64,000 bases of DNA from Lineus longissimus. Lineage: Eukaryota > Nemertea > Pilidiophora > Heteronemertea > Lineidae. This document shows positions 21,526 to 36,374 of the stretch, in pieces. A program made the translations under genes and the position numbers. Position 1 is the stretch's first letter, and each line of letters opens with the position of its first letter. The stretch is taken from contig NC_088308.1 of assembly GCF_910592395.1 (NCBI RefSeq), positions 27,543,501 to 27,607,500 of the forward strand, given 5' to 3'. Under the pieces are notes generated by a model. That model saw nothing but the letters and a program-made list of their open reading frames with translations, was not told where the DNA came from and ran no database searches.

Positions 21526-24500
21526 CAACATGTACTGCCAGCTCACCGGCAAAACCTATTCTGCATTCATACCTGTCAAACCATGTACTACACCTGACCG
21601 CCACCCACTTACATAACAATTCCAACAAAGAACGACGAACAAAGGATTAAGACATTGTGTTTATTTACAACCTATTCAAAGGGTTCACTCATGAATGGCT
21701 TATCTAAAGAGACCTCACATAAATTGCGAACTGGCATTAATAAATTTCTCGTTGTCTAATTGGCGCAGTCCTGTAATTGACGCTAAAAGCTCAGTGCGAG
21801 TGAGAGTTTCGGCGTTTGATCTCAGAGAATAGCCTCAAGACATCCTTTGATTTGTATGAGGAAGGACTCTTTCCATGCGATATTAGAGCTATCGTTACGT
21901 GCCGCGTATATTTCAAAAACACTTCGTTTTAAGCACCTACTGTGTTTTTGAGGTTGCACTGACACTTCCAACTGAAAGGGAGATTTGATCATGGCTTGGC
22001 TGAAGGCTTTGTGTTTGGACTTTTAAAGCAAAGCAAACGCAGAATCGATTTCAACTATTATCAAAAACGTAAATCAGTATACCCAAACACCTTTATTCCG
22101 TCCGGATACGGGTATAGTCAATTATATCAAAATTGCATAATTTGTCATCCTGAGATAGGGCCTATATACAGGTTTTTGATACACCTCCGTCATGTATAAA
22201 ATATCATTTGAAATATCGAGAGGCGGGGTTTATTGAAAACCGCTGCTGACAGGATGAAAAATTATAGGTCCTGGTTACATCGAAATGTCAACGAGGGTTT
22301 ATTATACTTTTTGCTCAGGACTTTTATTTGTGATTTAAGAGAGTGCTTCCATGAAATCAACCTTCCGTTAATGGAAAATAGCATATTACAGGTAATACCA
22401 CTTATGTTCCCAATAATCAATGGATGATAACCTTTTTAGAGACCGACGACTAATGCACAGCCGATGTTATTACAAATCACAACAAAGGTAGATCAAATAA
22501 TTATTTTCGAGTGTCCTAGTTAATCAAAAGGAGAATCCTCATTGACAGCCCATTTACCATTGTTAAAGACTCTCTACCTGATTTAGCGGCCAATACATAT
22601 ACATGTAATTTGAGTCTATCTCAAGTCACTCATGGTGATTTTAAAACTAATATACCTCACATTTGGAGATTGGAATCTCCCCGAAATAACATTTATTGTT
22701 CTCTGTAGTTCATGCGGGCGGAAATATTTCTTCATCAGTTGATCTGCATGGTCGTTTTCACTGGCCTATGGGCTACCTTTTGTCCCTTGTTGGAAAGGCC
22801 TATGAAGCGTATGGGTCCGCCCTATAAATGTGGTAGCCAGACACTGCCATTCATGAATCCTGTTCCTGATTTAGTCGCACTGCTGGGGGCGTCATACTTG
22901 GTATGTATATCCCTAGTCTGGTAAGCGGGTAAATTTCGTGGAGCTACGGCCGACAAAGTACAAAGTAGGTACTTTACCGACGATTTTCCCGATTTAGCGG
23001 ACAGCTGTTGGTAGAAGATGATTAATGAGTGTCTAAATGGTAAATGAATAAACAGAGGACGTGATGACCCGACATACCTTCGTAGTTCCTAGATACAAAC
23101 CCTGTCTATTTTTCAGACTGACGTCTAATTTCTCTGTTTCCAAACTTTCTAAATCATCTATTGCCTTAATCATGTTTTGTACAGACCTGTGTAGTTTATA
23201 CGTGCGATCATGCTCTTTGCATAAAATCATCCTTAAATCCATTTTTCTCCAAATCATTTCCAAATTGCTAGTAATATCATAGTTGCAATGAGTACAACTC
23301 AATAGACTGCATCATCACTCGTACAAATCAATTTGCATTCGCCCGTTGAAACATTCTCAACTCGTGATCGATTGCTCGCCATGTTCTCCATGACGTCATC
23401 ATGATTGTTTGCCTGCATCAATGCACCGGATCAGGTTACTTTCACCTGCCGTGTAGTGCGACCCATAGCCGCCTGGTGTCCCATCGCCGCACGGAATACG
23501 CTGAAGAAACACTCTATCTACCATCGGCATCCACTACACTCCGGCTCATAACCTCCAGGGACCCTATCATATCAAAGCCACGTGTTGATTACCCAGTGTT
23601 AATAACTAGTGGATCGATTGCAAAGGACAAAAGTCAACCAGACAGTCCCGTTACGCCCGTTGCCATCCGTCGATATTCAGACGAAGCTTATTTGCCTTCA
23701 TCGATGTGCTACTTCTTGCATGGCTGGTAGGATTGCGTAACCACCACAGACGAGTTAGTGAAAGCGAGAGTGGTAATCCTTAGTATCGACATCTTGTAAG
23801 TTTGTTCTCCTACGACACTGGCGTGATATTCTCGTCTTGCCTTCAGGAGTTGCTTGGAGTTCAGCTTTTTCTCTATCCGTTAAGGTAACACCTGCATGAT
23901 CTCGCGTCGGACGAAACATCTCAAGTAGAGCCATTGTGAACAGATATTCAGGATCAATTTGTTTGAGAAATTGGAGTCAAATTTAATCTGCATTGATAAC
24001 TGTCAGATCGGATTCGAGGATTTTGTTTTGATTTGTGCTATTCAATTCGATAAGGACAATGCGTATTTCGTGGATACCTAAAACCGAGGATGTACCATCT
24101 CTTGCCACGAGCTCCAAGATGGATATCGCGATCAGAGGGCAAAAGAGGGCCAAACTGAGGGATGACAAGCCGGTATTTGATGCTGATGATATGGACGTTA
24201 GTAAGGGTAAGTCAGAAACTCATTGTTATCACTCAGCCAGCGGCTATGCACTATTCCTCTTCATACATGCCCTGGTCCTTCCTCTTAATATTTCTACAAT
24301 CTCAGGTTATTGAGAATGTTAAAGCACTAGGAATATCAATACGATGTCATTACCACTGAGCCAATTTGATTGCGGCAACCAGAAGGAATGTATGGCTTGG
24401 ACTGGGGTACTGAGTTTGAAAAGCTGAATGAAACGGCATCTACACATTTGCAGGGTTGATTTACATCTAGAGCTACCAGTAGTTATGTTTGTCATATTCC

Positions 24501-25384
24501 TGGTTATAATGTCGTTGAGAGGTGACCGTGTAAGCATGAATCAGTAGTCTGGTAAGGTCACCAGCATTCTTAGATCCTCCTACCTATCTTAATACTCCTA
24601 CCTCGTAAATATCGAGAGGTGGATTATATTGAAAACCATTGGTGCCATCTTATAGAGCCTTATATTTGCAGTGTCGACATTTTACATGAATAAGTCCTGA
24701 AGCCCGTAGCCCGAGTATGTCTTCCTTAGTACTTATACTGTGATGTTGGCTTCTATGCATTTCATTCAATACATATCTGATTTAAGTGGGAGGTATAAAA
24801 AAGAAAGGCCTTTCTCCTGAACTGGTTTCCACATAGGCACTGGGTATCGAAAGCTTACTTTGTCCACAGACCTTCACAAACCAATGCATACATGTACACA
24901 TGTATATGGTTTGCTCGGAATTTAGTGAATTCTTAACCAGAGATGGTGCAGACAAGACTGAAATCAAACGTCTCCTTGCCGATTGGTCAGTCATACTACC
25001 TGGCCTGATGCTAGTAGAGTACAAAAACGAGTCACGTTAATCACACTGACTCAACTCGATGAGTATTTCAGCCAGGTTATGACTTCATCTATATCAGATA
25101 TTCATCAGCTTTTTCTCGACATGACGTGCACACAAGAGTTATACCATTATCTTGGATTTATGAATGCTACGGGAGGTTCTGTGTAGTGGTTTCATGACAA
25201 GAGCCCAGATGAGTTGCCAATAAAGCTAAGACGCTAAGGAGAAGTAGATTTTTTGTCGCAACGACTGTTTTTTTATTGCGGTGTACATCAGTTAAGTCTT
25301 TACGCTCTTGCCTGATTTAGTGTTCCTGTAGGATACGACCTCGGTTTTACTTATTACCAATGTCGGGTGGTTTCTTGGTCTCGT
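21526..25384. other. Non-coding stretch
   Basis: No gene is supported. The segment 23,400-23,730 is somewhat GC-richer and open for 109 codons but shows no domain or splice context. A short similarity (ATATCGAGAGG followed by TTGAAAACC) links 22,207-22,250 and 24,606-24,650 and may be a trace of an old dispersed repeat. Confidence 0.5.
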
Positions 25385-26450
25385 TCATTAGTGATAATAT
25401 GAGCTACCTCATCTTGACGATGTACATCATATGTCTGCTAGATACCAGCTGCGTCAGAATTCCACAGGGCTCTGGTTTCAAACGAATTACTCCCCGGGCA
25501 AGGAGGTTGTTTTTGTTTTGTACCAATCGATGAGATGACTCAACAAGGGTCTTGAGAAATGTCTGCTTTGCATTTTTACCACATTTTGAATCATTGTTGC
25601 TAAAATGATGCGACAACATCCTTTCTGGCCAAAACCATGCCCCATCAGAATCAGTTATGTGAACATAAGCTGTCTCCACGACCATTCACACAGAATGTCT
25701 CCCAGAATACCAGCTGCTTCGGGTTTCTACAAGGGTCTCGTTTCAAGGCGACGTATTTGTCTTTGAATTGTACGAGTAGAGACGACATTACTTACCATGG
25801 AGTCTTGATTACATTTATCGAGTATGTTTGCACTGTGTTATTCTAAATAATGAGAAAGACAGGAAAGTATCCTTTCTGGCTAATCCTCCATTTGCTAGGA
25901 TTAATAATAAGAGCTGCCTCATCACGACCATTAGCAAACTGCTCATAGTTCCAACTCGCAAGGCTTCAAACAAATGTGTCTCAAGGGACGTATTTGTTTG
26001 TGAGTTGTTCTGGCATTACCACTGCACCCTGCATCATCAGCACGACATTTCCCGTGGGCTTGTTGCGGTTGGTTACAGTTCGAGGTAAATGTCATCCCTA
26101 TTTCCTGGTCATCTCACTTATCCATAGAAAGTGCTTATGCTGATTCCCCAGGATACGCTTGGGCCAAGAAGAGAGCAGCACAGCGGTTTTGCCAATTGTA
26201 GAGTAAACGCTATGACGCCAACATCTTTCAGCCCCTCGTCAGCCGCAACCCTGTCATCGTATTCCGTAATTTGAAAATGAGCAGGTTGATCACAGTAACT
26301 AACATCGTTTGTCCCTCTAACGAGGGCCCTCCTTTTGGAATGAACACCAGTTGCTTCGTTCATTTTCCACGTGGCTCTCGTTTCAAACGAATTTATCTTG
26401 GGGGAAGGGGGAAGTGTTTGTCTGACTCTATACGAGTCGGTATGCTTGCT
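25385..26450. repeat. Degenerate tandem array, unit about 250 bp, roughly four copies
   Basis: Recurring words mark diverged units: ATCCTTTCTGGC at about 25,618 and 25,868; ACCAGCTGC or a variant near 25,443, 25,708 and 26,348; a TTTCAAACGAAT-like word near 25,477 and 26,382; and GACGTATTTGT near 25,749 and 25,986. Units are strongly diverged, so the array is old. Confidence 0.55.
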
Positions 26451-29400
26451 TCTCAGAAGGCTTGAGGCACGTTTCCATTCGGATTAACTTCTCCATTAGC
26501 TATTTGGTACAAATAAAGATATATTCAACAACAGTAGCGCCGGTTAAATGGAATGAAGTATTCCAAAGCACGGGAAGAATGCGATGGAGATGAAGATGTG
26601 ATTACATTCGTCGGGCAGTAACATTATTGTGATTGCCGGAGGTAAACTGAGAATGCATCAACATCGCCGTTATCATTTCTTCTTACTTTTCTTTGGGTTG
26701 TCCAAGCCATTAGTACTAAAAAGAGCCAGAGACAGAGTTTAAGTAGTGGTTTCTCACGGAAGCCTGCGACACTTCATCCGAGAATATTCCACAGGCTAAC
26801 AACAGGCTTCCGACCCCAGTCCTTCCGTAACCCTCAGGTTTAGAAAGGGAGCTGGCCAGTCTTCATTCGTTCTTCGCATTCGTACACCCACCAAAACTTC
26901 GGGGAGAACTCCAAGCTGCCATCCTTCTAGTCGAACACAAGATTTAGCAGTAGGAAGTGCAGATTGAATGTAATGTAAGCAACATGACGGTTACTCATTT
27001 ACTGCGGTCAGTCTTTGTCATCATACCTACATACAGTTTTGAAGCGGTTGTCGAATTTTTTCCAAATCATATGTTCTAAATTCTGGGCGTATTCTATCAG
27101 GATTTGGTTCTGAATGGGCACTAAAACTGTAATTTGCCGACGGGCCGAGTCCTCGTGTGATGGCAACCTTGTTGATGTCATTGTATCTTGTCACATTAAT
27201 CAGTGGTTTACCGTATTCATAGCAGTCCTGGGACAAATTAGACTACTTTATCACCCGCTTGGCATTTACGATGACAAACTCCTCACTGATAACTGTATTT
27301 TATATTCCGGGGAGGACATTGTCTCTGTGTGGATGATGATGGTGACTCGGCTCTCTGAAGAAGCTAAACAGGAAATCTAGCCAAAATATGTTGATGAGAC
27401 TAGACGGTGATCATAATCTAACTAAAACAAATGATTCTTCTGTATTCGATCTCGTCCCACCATGGCAGTTTGTCGCGGCAAACGAGTATGTTTTAGTTGC
27501 AATCCAACAGGAAGCACTGATGTCACGCCAACTTCAATCTGATTCCGATTTATGGATCTCAAAGCCAGCACAGGAAAGAGACCTTGCTACAGATATCGAT
27601 TCTGTCGTCATTCCAAGAACCCGATCCGCTGGGACATTTTTATGACACGTTTCCAATTGCCTTAATGCCCAGGATACTTTTTTGTACCTGCTGAATGTGT
27701 TTCTACAATGCAATCTATTCCCAAGGCTCCTGCGATGACCCGTCTGTTTTGGCAGGAAGCACATTAGATAAGATGAGGCAGAAGCTAGCGGTTTAGGTTT
27801 GCAACATCTATGAAATGCACGCTACCATGACATGAAGGACTGTCTGATGCTTCTTGGATGCAGAAAAACACATCCTTTACTAAAATCCAAATGCTTTATT
27901 GAAGAGTAAATCGGTGTTCATAGTAAACTGGATCGTAGCGTTTCACAACTCTACCGACACGCAGCTATCAGTTCGGATCGGCTATGAAGCATATTCTCTT
28001 TACCATTGAAGAAAAGATCGGTAATACTTGATGCATGGGGTGATAAGGTATTGGTTAGTTATGATCAGATTGATGTCACCATGGGTTGAATAGCTGTCGA
28101 ATCATTAGACATGCTAATTAACACGTCATATCGATCTGTGCGTTGACTGGAGTCGTGTTGATGAAGGATGCACCAAATTGGCGTACCAAGTCTCCTTCTG
28201 TCCATTACAACAGTATCTATTCTGGTAAATATCCTGGGAAACAGGAGATTCCTTTATAGTTTTATTTAAAAGGCAACGGTTTCTACATTTTAGCACCTTA
28301 ACCATCAATGAACAAGAGTTGGACGGGAATTCCACGGGGACTCTGATACTTTTCCCTGTTTACTAATGTATTACTTCGGTGTAGCGCCCGCGGGAGTAGG
28401 AAATGTCTGAAACCAGTTTTAATATCAAAGGAAACTGAGCTATCCTGGAACGACAGTTTGAGAGGCGTTTTGGTTCAGCTTTAACCTATCCACATCTTTT
28501 TCTTTTTCTTGAATATGTTTTGACATCTCAAATCCGATGAGCCGTCGGAAAACATGGTGTGTGGGTGGCGTGGGGAGATCGGAGCTCAAGTGGTCCACTT
28601 TAGATGGCTTGTTAAAGATGTTGTCGTCAGAGACGTGCTTTTTCCGACAGGGGTCCCTTTGTTTACAGCTGTTGGAACAAGTTACAACTTGGAGCATCTT
28701 CTTTGATGAGGAGAGCGACTTACACCAATTCTGTAGTACACATTTACTATCATCTACACGGAGGGCTTCTGTAATGAACCCTCGCAAGGTTAATGTGGTA
28801 TCTACTGTGCTTTCCGAATATTGTAGATTTGGTACTATCCGTGTGTCATATCATCGGATCATTTAATGCAAAGGCTGATGCAACCCGGGCTTTTAACTAG
28901 AACACCGATCAATTTTCTCATTGACACCTGTGGCAGACGATACCCTTGAATTGACATTTCCTCCGTCGTCTGCGGAGAGATACATGTTTCCGCCATCAAT
29001 TTGCAGTTGCAATGCGCTGCGTCATGTTCAAGGGGTTGGATCATTGAGCGCCCCACATTCTCCATTTGAGCCTGAGCATTGAGAGCTTCCGTGAAATGTG
29101 TGTCAACAAATCAAGAGCCGCGACATAAGACGAGCATCCATTTCATGAAACCATTAAAAAACATATTGCAATGTTTGTCGAACCAAACCAGCAATAATGT
29201 CAATGTCGACCGTACTCGTATAATTCTCCGCCAGAATTGAGTTGCAGCACTTCTATTCCTACCATAAGTAGAGCTTGAAGCAAAATGGTTAAATAGTGCA
29301 GCTTCGGCAGTGGTAGACCACAGTCAATTATAGATTTACATATTTTATTACATGTAAGAAATGTGATGCACATTACTGTTCGAAAAGAGGGCATTTTCTG

Positions 29401-32400
29401 ATATCCTTATAATCGGATGGAAGTCTTGTCGTTAGATTGGGTCAGCTGAGACTAGACCTGAACTTTGACAACACGGTATCTATGATCGTGCAGAGCCGAT
29501 GCCGGTTCAGTTTCCGAGTTATTGGTTGGTACTCGTGAGCACGCACTTAATCCTCTCATTATCTTAAGTGGACATGTCGAAATGTGTTGGAGAATATGAT
29601 CAAATACTAGTATAATGACCAAATCATGGGCGAAAGTGAGAGATGATCTCTGATCAGACACTGGATATAAAGGTACACGTAAAACGAAAAGAGATTAGGA
29701 TTAAGGAGATAGAGCATTACATTCTAACCGCATCTAATTCGCCTTTCAATTACGGTATCCAAACCCCTTTTCAAACACAACCCCGATAGGACGCTGCACA
29801 CGAGATACGCATGGAACAGTCATTTTCCTATAATAGTGTTTCACCGATATCAACCTCACTTCATTTACCTAGAAGCTTTTGATCTTTCTAACAAGGTTCT
29901 AGAAAATAATCAAATTTATCACAACGGTCATTGATCGGTCTCGCCCGTTCGTAACAGCACTAAACGGGAAGTCATGTGAGCATTTAATGGTAGAAACCTA
30001 TAGCCAGCCCGACCATTAAGTAATTCCCCACCACTTCACAGTGCCAGCTGAAGGAGGGAAAGCTGTATTTTACCATAGAGCTGGTCATTTAGTGTCAGTC
30101 TGTCCAGTAATCACAGGTCTGGGCTGGCGGCCCGTCTTCGCTCATCTTCTGGATTGGTATTATATTTCTCCTCTTTTTACCTAAATCAATTCACTTGGAC
30201 GTGACTAATTTGTGGCCAGTTGTAGCATCCATTATCCCGGAGAGAGAGACTTTTTTCTTTCTTTGTACTTGATGATGTTTATTTCTTCCTTCGATAGACT
30301 ATGTCATTATCATCCAAAACAACTGGTGGCCTGAACACGTCGCAGAAAAAGAAGTAAACTAAACCTTCATCTGGCTTCATCTAATCTTTGCTCGGCAAAA
30401 GGATGAAAGCTCGTAGAGGAGAAGCCAGGGGCCATGTGTACTTTTCATTTCATTCCGTGCTTGCGGGAAATGGTAGATCGTCATCCTTCTCTCTGAGTTT
30501 CCTGGTGTAGAGGAACAATTTGTTCCTCTATTCGGTCGTAGGGGAAAGTAAGGATTGGGGACAAGAAACGCTTCACGCCTATTTTAGACCGCTCAAAATG
30601 GTATCTCATGAGTGTAGTACAATCATCCTTGTCAAAACATTATCCCATGAGACGATGGCGTACGTTGGTAGCGTGCCTCCATTCTGACATGCACTCCTTC
30701 GATTTCTAAGCTGTGTTTCATGTAAGCTACCCTGTATCCAAACAAACGGCTCCGCTCGATGAAAGAAGCATTATTGTAGATATTGTAGTTGATCGATCTC
30801 ACCAGGGGAATGGCACAATGACTTCGTTTGGAATCAATCGCAGGCAATCCTAGGAATGTTGATATTAGAAGCCTATCAGAAAGTACCTTATTGGCTTGAT
30901 TGGCTAGATGGGCACTTCTCGTGAAGGACAAACATTCGTTTAATTGGCAAGGGCACTTTTAAGATAGTTTCTCCCGACTTTGTGTTGAGAAGTTGTATCT
31001 GAAGGCGTTTTATGTTTTGATGAAAAAGCGGTACCACTTCCATCACGATTATAGGGAGAGCAGTCAAAGTACATAACGATGTCATAACCTTGCAGGTCCT
31101 CATGCTGACTGGGAGCGGGAGACATCAGTTTTTGTAAGAGCCTGTAGTGTGTATCACCACTTCGGCAAATAAAGCTGTCGATGCCGAAACCTGTAACGTT
31201 AATGATAAGCTTGTCTTGGTTTTACTGTCAACATCCCCGTACAAGACATCTCAATTCAGACCCGTTAACGACCTGTGCAGGTTATTGCATGCCTCATAAC
31301 CCAAGTAACTAATAGCTCGTCCGACGATAACAAGGAAACAACCTTCCATCGATCCCGCCATTGACAAGCCTTATGGCTGCAGTCCGTGGGAGGACCGACA
31401 TAAAGATTTTCCGATCGGAAGCTCAGGTCAGTGCAGTAGGATGATGTCGGTCATCCCCGGCATATTCATCCGTCGATCTGGAAATCTAAATTTCTGGTAT
31501 TCGTAGTAGGATTGATTGACCTTCCTTATTCTGATACCATGCACGAAGTGAATCGGCGTGGACAGATAACCTGCAGGGGTGTATTCATTATATTATGATT
31601 AGCCTGGTGACATTATGATTGCGCTGACGTGTTATGTTGATAGCACCATGCTATGGGCTGATGTTGGTCCCATTGCAGTGACAATCAGAGGAATCAGACA
31701 TGCATCATGTGAGTAAGAAGAGTAGGTTTTAGCATCAAACCGCCAAACCAAACCTTTTGGCCAATTCTGACGCGCTTCAAAAAGAAAGTTCTTCTACCAA
31801 GAGTCCGATCGATCTTATATAGCCATGGCAACAAAGTCAAACATCAAGGCAGAGAGTATCATTGGAAATTAGATATCGGGCTTTTTATCCTTTATCGAGT
31901 TCACCATATTGAGAGAGGAACTTTGTTGTGGCAAACCAATTCAGTCGGGATTGCGAGCTCTATCACGATAAGACACATTTTCTTTTACGTCGTTTCGAAG
32001 ATTTGCTGGAAATCATAGGCTGCTGGTTGCTGCCAGTTATCTATTGAATGGATGACTTTTGGTTTAATTCTGAATTACTGCAGAAGTTTTAAATCTTCAA
32101 ATTCTCCTGTCGGATTCGGCTCAGTCATGGTCTCGCACCCTCCTTAAGCAAGGTGCACAACCGAAAAGCGTAGCGGCTATACTGCCCTTAATTGGTCGAG
32201 ATGACGCAGTGGCAGATCCGACATAGTGTGTCTGCGCTGCAGCTCCACCAACTGAGGTGCAGTGTGATGGTCCGATGAATTATCGCAGCCTCGATTTGCA
32301 ATCAGCTATCTATCAAAATCGCTAATGGAATTACCAATCAGCCCATGTCCTGGGTGGAGTGAAGCGTCGTTTTTGTCAATCAGTTGCTCTGCTGGTCTCC

Positions 32401-35007
32401 TTGGGGGGGTCTTCAGTCGTTCAGCCAGAGATCTGTGCATTGATCCCCGATACCCGAAGTAGTTCGGACCGATGCAACGTGTTTGTTTGTTCCCTAATGA
32501 AATGTGTGCTAGGATTCGCATATGTCTGATCCAGTTATCCGTGATATCCAACAGATCAGCATCAGATCTGCAAACACGGGTAAACAGCCTTTCTCCATTG
32601 AAATAAATAAGGTTTATATCGGGAAATTTGCAGAGATGTCATGTATATCTCTATTGTTATGTTGCGGGCGATGACGTAATTTCTTATTTTTTTCATAGCG
32701 AACCTTTTGTACATAAACATATACTGGGACCTGCTGTGTTTTTTCTTTTTGAACAATATCGTTTCTTGCTATCTTCCGTAACAAACATTCTTCTTGTTAT
32801 CGTGACATTTACACTCTTAACAAAATCACGTTATCGGCGCAGACAAATCCATCCGAAAGCGAACAATTGTCTCCATAGTGTAATTACTATGGTTTCTTTG
32901 ACATCGTTGCGTAGGATTACAGCCCTGATTTTGATGTATCGTATGCTTGGGTATACTTGACATTTGATGCGTTTGTCGTCGTCTTTCCCGAAGCGTTTTC
33001 TTATTATGCTGTTCTTTGCTCACAAATTTGATTCCAGAACCGAAAGAACGCTGTAGGTGCTCAATCGAATATGGAATGTATGGAAGCAGAATCACTGTTG
33101 CCACAGAAAAATACTTCAAAAGCTAGGGGCTGTGAGTCTTGATTACACATTTCGTGGAGAAGGCAATGCCCAGTGATGGAAACTATTGCCGCGTTTTATA
33201 ATACTTGCTTAGGTTTTTATTGAAACTTCCCAATCATAGCCAAGCGGAGACATTAGATTATAAATATGGGGGATGAGTGCAGGATTTTATTTTGCTTCAA
33301 GGATTTCGACTTCTTAAACAGAATACTACCAAGCACAGGCCTGCCAGTTTGGTTCAGATTAGAATGCGCACGAAAGATTACTGCTCATCATTCACGAAGA
33401 TAAAACTGCAATGACCTCTGTCTACCAGGAAGCAAATGTAACTGTTATCTTGCAGAAACCCTGGCTGTCTGCCCAAGTGATATAACTGAAGCCCCCATTC
33501 TCAAATCCCATCCAATTGAAAACGTGGACTTGATTACCCACACGCAATACTTCAAAATAAAAGAAGATAGCCACCCTCCCTGAAGACCAACTGTAAAGAA
33601 ATGAAGTTAAACTGATTCTTGCAAACAATACGATTTCTAAAGGAGTTATCAGTTGGCGGCTTAAACGGATTTATGCTAGGTGGCCTTTTTACGCATGATA
33701 TCGAGAAGACATCGGCATTATTGAGCTCGTCGAAGCATGCGTGAAGGTAATCTTTATCGACATTTCAAATAACGCATCAGGAAGACGTAGATTATCCGTC
33801 AGAGCAATTTTGGGAGACCTTCTCAGACTTCTAGAGAGAAGATCGAAGACTACTTCGTAGTTGTCTATTAACATCTTACGTTGAAAAGAAAGTAATTGAG
33901 TTGATAATCGTGTTAATGTGTTCTAGTCATCTTCAGAGCATTGGCCACGATACGTGATTTTCCCTATCAGCAGATTCTGAGAGATGTCCTCGTTTTCTTT
34001 TTGAATATTTACATCACTTATACCCAGCACTTGTTGAAACATGACAGAAAGTTGTGTTACAGCATAGCTCGTTCACCTCCACCTATCAAGGGGTAAACAC
34101 AGGGAATGATCGTACATGCGTAGATAGAGTGGCGGATGTGACCGGATACTTTTATAATTGAAGTTGAGCTCTTCCGCCTTTGGGTAAACCTTTCTAACAT
34201 TTCCACTCTTGATTCCCACTATATTTAGGTGCCCAATGTCCGGATACTCGTGCCTTGCCAATTAGTTCCACTCCGTCCCTTCTGGGCGAAGGACGGAATC
34301 AAATTCCGGAAGATCAAATGATTGCTGGTCGATCGAGTATTTGCCCGCACACAGCAGTAATGTCATTAAAAGTCAGCTCGTTATCTTTACTTTTACGGAA
34401 CAGGGTCTGCAAGTTGCTAATGACTTCATTATCACATTGCGAGTGAACGACAACGGGCGAGCTCAATCGCTTGGTTCACTGCGCAGAACGTTTTTTAACG
34501 TATATTCTTTAGTGACATGAGAAAATAGCCTGGATACTAAGAATCAGTACGGACTTACTAATGAATTGACAGTGATGAGGGTGAATGGTACGCGTACATC
34601 ACTATAGATATTTCAGTTTAAGAAGTCGAACCCTGTCTCCAATAAAGGAAAGGCACCCTGCGCAAATGGATGATATCAAAAGTCTATACTGCTCGCTACT
34701 TTCATTGCCAGTTTGTTGACGATGCCAAGTTCACCGTTACAAGCATTTGGTGAATACGTTTAGTACTACCAGTGCTCCGAAATAGAATTTTCGTAATAGT
34801 GAGGGTATATTATATATGTTATCAAGAATCATTTTACCCGGGAGAACGCGTAACAGCATTTTTAACACAGATTGATAGAGAGAAAATGCTCACTTATTCA
34901 CACAGCGCGTCCCTGGACCAATAATTGAGGAGGCCAGTGTTATGGATCCAGGACCCAAATTACATATTTTTCTGCGAGTCCAGTATTTATTAGGTTCAGT
35001 GTTTTAT
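26451..35007. other. Long AT-rich stretch without recognised genes
   Basis: Open frames up to about 115 codons occur on both strands, often overlapping each other, as expected by chance. I see no domain, signal peptide with downstream exons, tRNA or mobile-element protein. Two adjacent plus-strand frames at 27,114-27,380 and 27,388-27,645 are noted among the findings. Confidence 0.45.
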
Positions 35008-35190
35008 CCAGGTGTAACGTGTTTGAGTGTTTCCCTTCTCCCTTCTGGTCTTTTCACTGAATAACAGATATAACAGACTGACCTGTTTTTCTCTGTATTT
35101 CCTCTATTGAAAGGTCGTTGTGTCTCGAGCTCTTACATTGTATGGCAACGCTGACTGAAATACGGGGAACAACCAAAACTGTTATACCGC
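35008..35190. mobile_element. MITE-like dispersed repeat, copy 1
   Basis: Similar over about 180 bp to 48,857-49,036. Shared words include GTGTTTCCC, TTTTTCTCTGTATTTCC, CTATTGAAA and GGGGAACAACCA. The ends are imperfect inverted repeats (GGTGTAAC at left, GTTATACCG at right). There is no coding capacity. Confidence 0.65.
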
Positions 35191-35194
35191 AGTT

Positions 35195-36374
35195 GCGGAT
35201 TAAGGGGGTGGCGCATGAAGCGTGCGACCCCCCCCTTTCCGTCAGAGTACCATTACCAAGGGCTTCCTAAAAAAGATAACACTGCAAAAATAGCGTGTAG
35301 AAGACAAATGTAAACGACTGGGTATCGGCATGATACAGTTCGTGCCGAATGCGAGGGTTACAAGTTAATGTTATAACCTATAGTTGATAACAATATATCC
35401 ATATAGCCGATGGCTTTTCACACCGCTTTGAAAAAAAATCAAATCCAATATCAGACGACAATGAAGCAATTACCCTCGTCCGGCCTACCACTGCCACAAA
35501 ATAATATATGGCCGATTGCTTGTTGATTCTATCAACGCTGCCTCTTTGATTTAGGAGCCATCCGCACTGTTATGTGAGGTTACTAAATCGTATTAGTATC
35601 AGTAGCTGGTGGCTGGAGTCGTGTGAGATATTGGACATATATTTACATTTGTCACGATATGTAGCATTGTGGCCTTTACACTCTTCAGTTATTTTGGCCC
35701 AAAGACGTCTCACATCTACAAATACCTATTGCTGTACATACACCGCAATAGATAGTCGAGTCTTGTTTGAAACATGTCACACAATAGAAGCAGACACGAT
35801 ATGAGGCCATGACACCAAGGGCACTACCACTCAGAATGAACCCGATGGTCTAATATGTGTTCTCACCAATTCCTTGTCACATGCCATTATCCAACATCGA
35901 AACGGAGTCTAAGGTTGGAAAGTATTCGCTTGTCCACGAGGAAATTTAAAATTTGATAAAAAATGGAAGATTATATGAAAGACAGAAGATGAATGTGAAA
36001 AATATATAATCAAATAATTATATGATTCGAATTACTTGATAAGGATATTGACGTCTTCGAACGATGCTTATAAAAAGTGTTGTTTTTGGGTTTTTTGGTC
36101 AACCAAGCATTGACTGGGTTGGCGTTTGATCTGCACGATGATGTTGTATTGATAATGTCAAATGTATCGAAAGGTTTCGAATTGCCCCCAAAGTCATTAT
36201 ACAAAAGGATAGAGTCAGTTCTCATTCTGAAATAAAATGTGTGCTGTGTCCCTATGGTTCGTCGACAAAGCGATGTGACATCGCAATGCAGTGGCCGACG
36301 TGTCTAATAGAATCCCTACATGTATCCATTCACCTTCAGTCTCTAAAGCATGATCACAGAGAATTCGGCACAGT
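35195..36374. other. Non-coding stretch
   Basis: No gene is recognised. If the exon at 36,375-36,808 really splices at its internal donor rather than stopping, further exons should lie here on the minus strand, but none is apparent. Confidence 0.4.

Noticed and set aside
24059-24180. Possible short exon with charged peptide ending at a GTAAGG donor
   Set aside because: No acceptor or partner exons of matching phase were found, and the start context and frame length are unremarkable.
28440-28866. Overlapping frames of 115 and 109 codons on opposite strands
   Set aside because: Neither has recognisable features, and overlapping open frames on both strands suggest chance.
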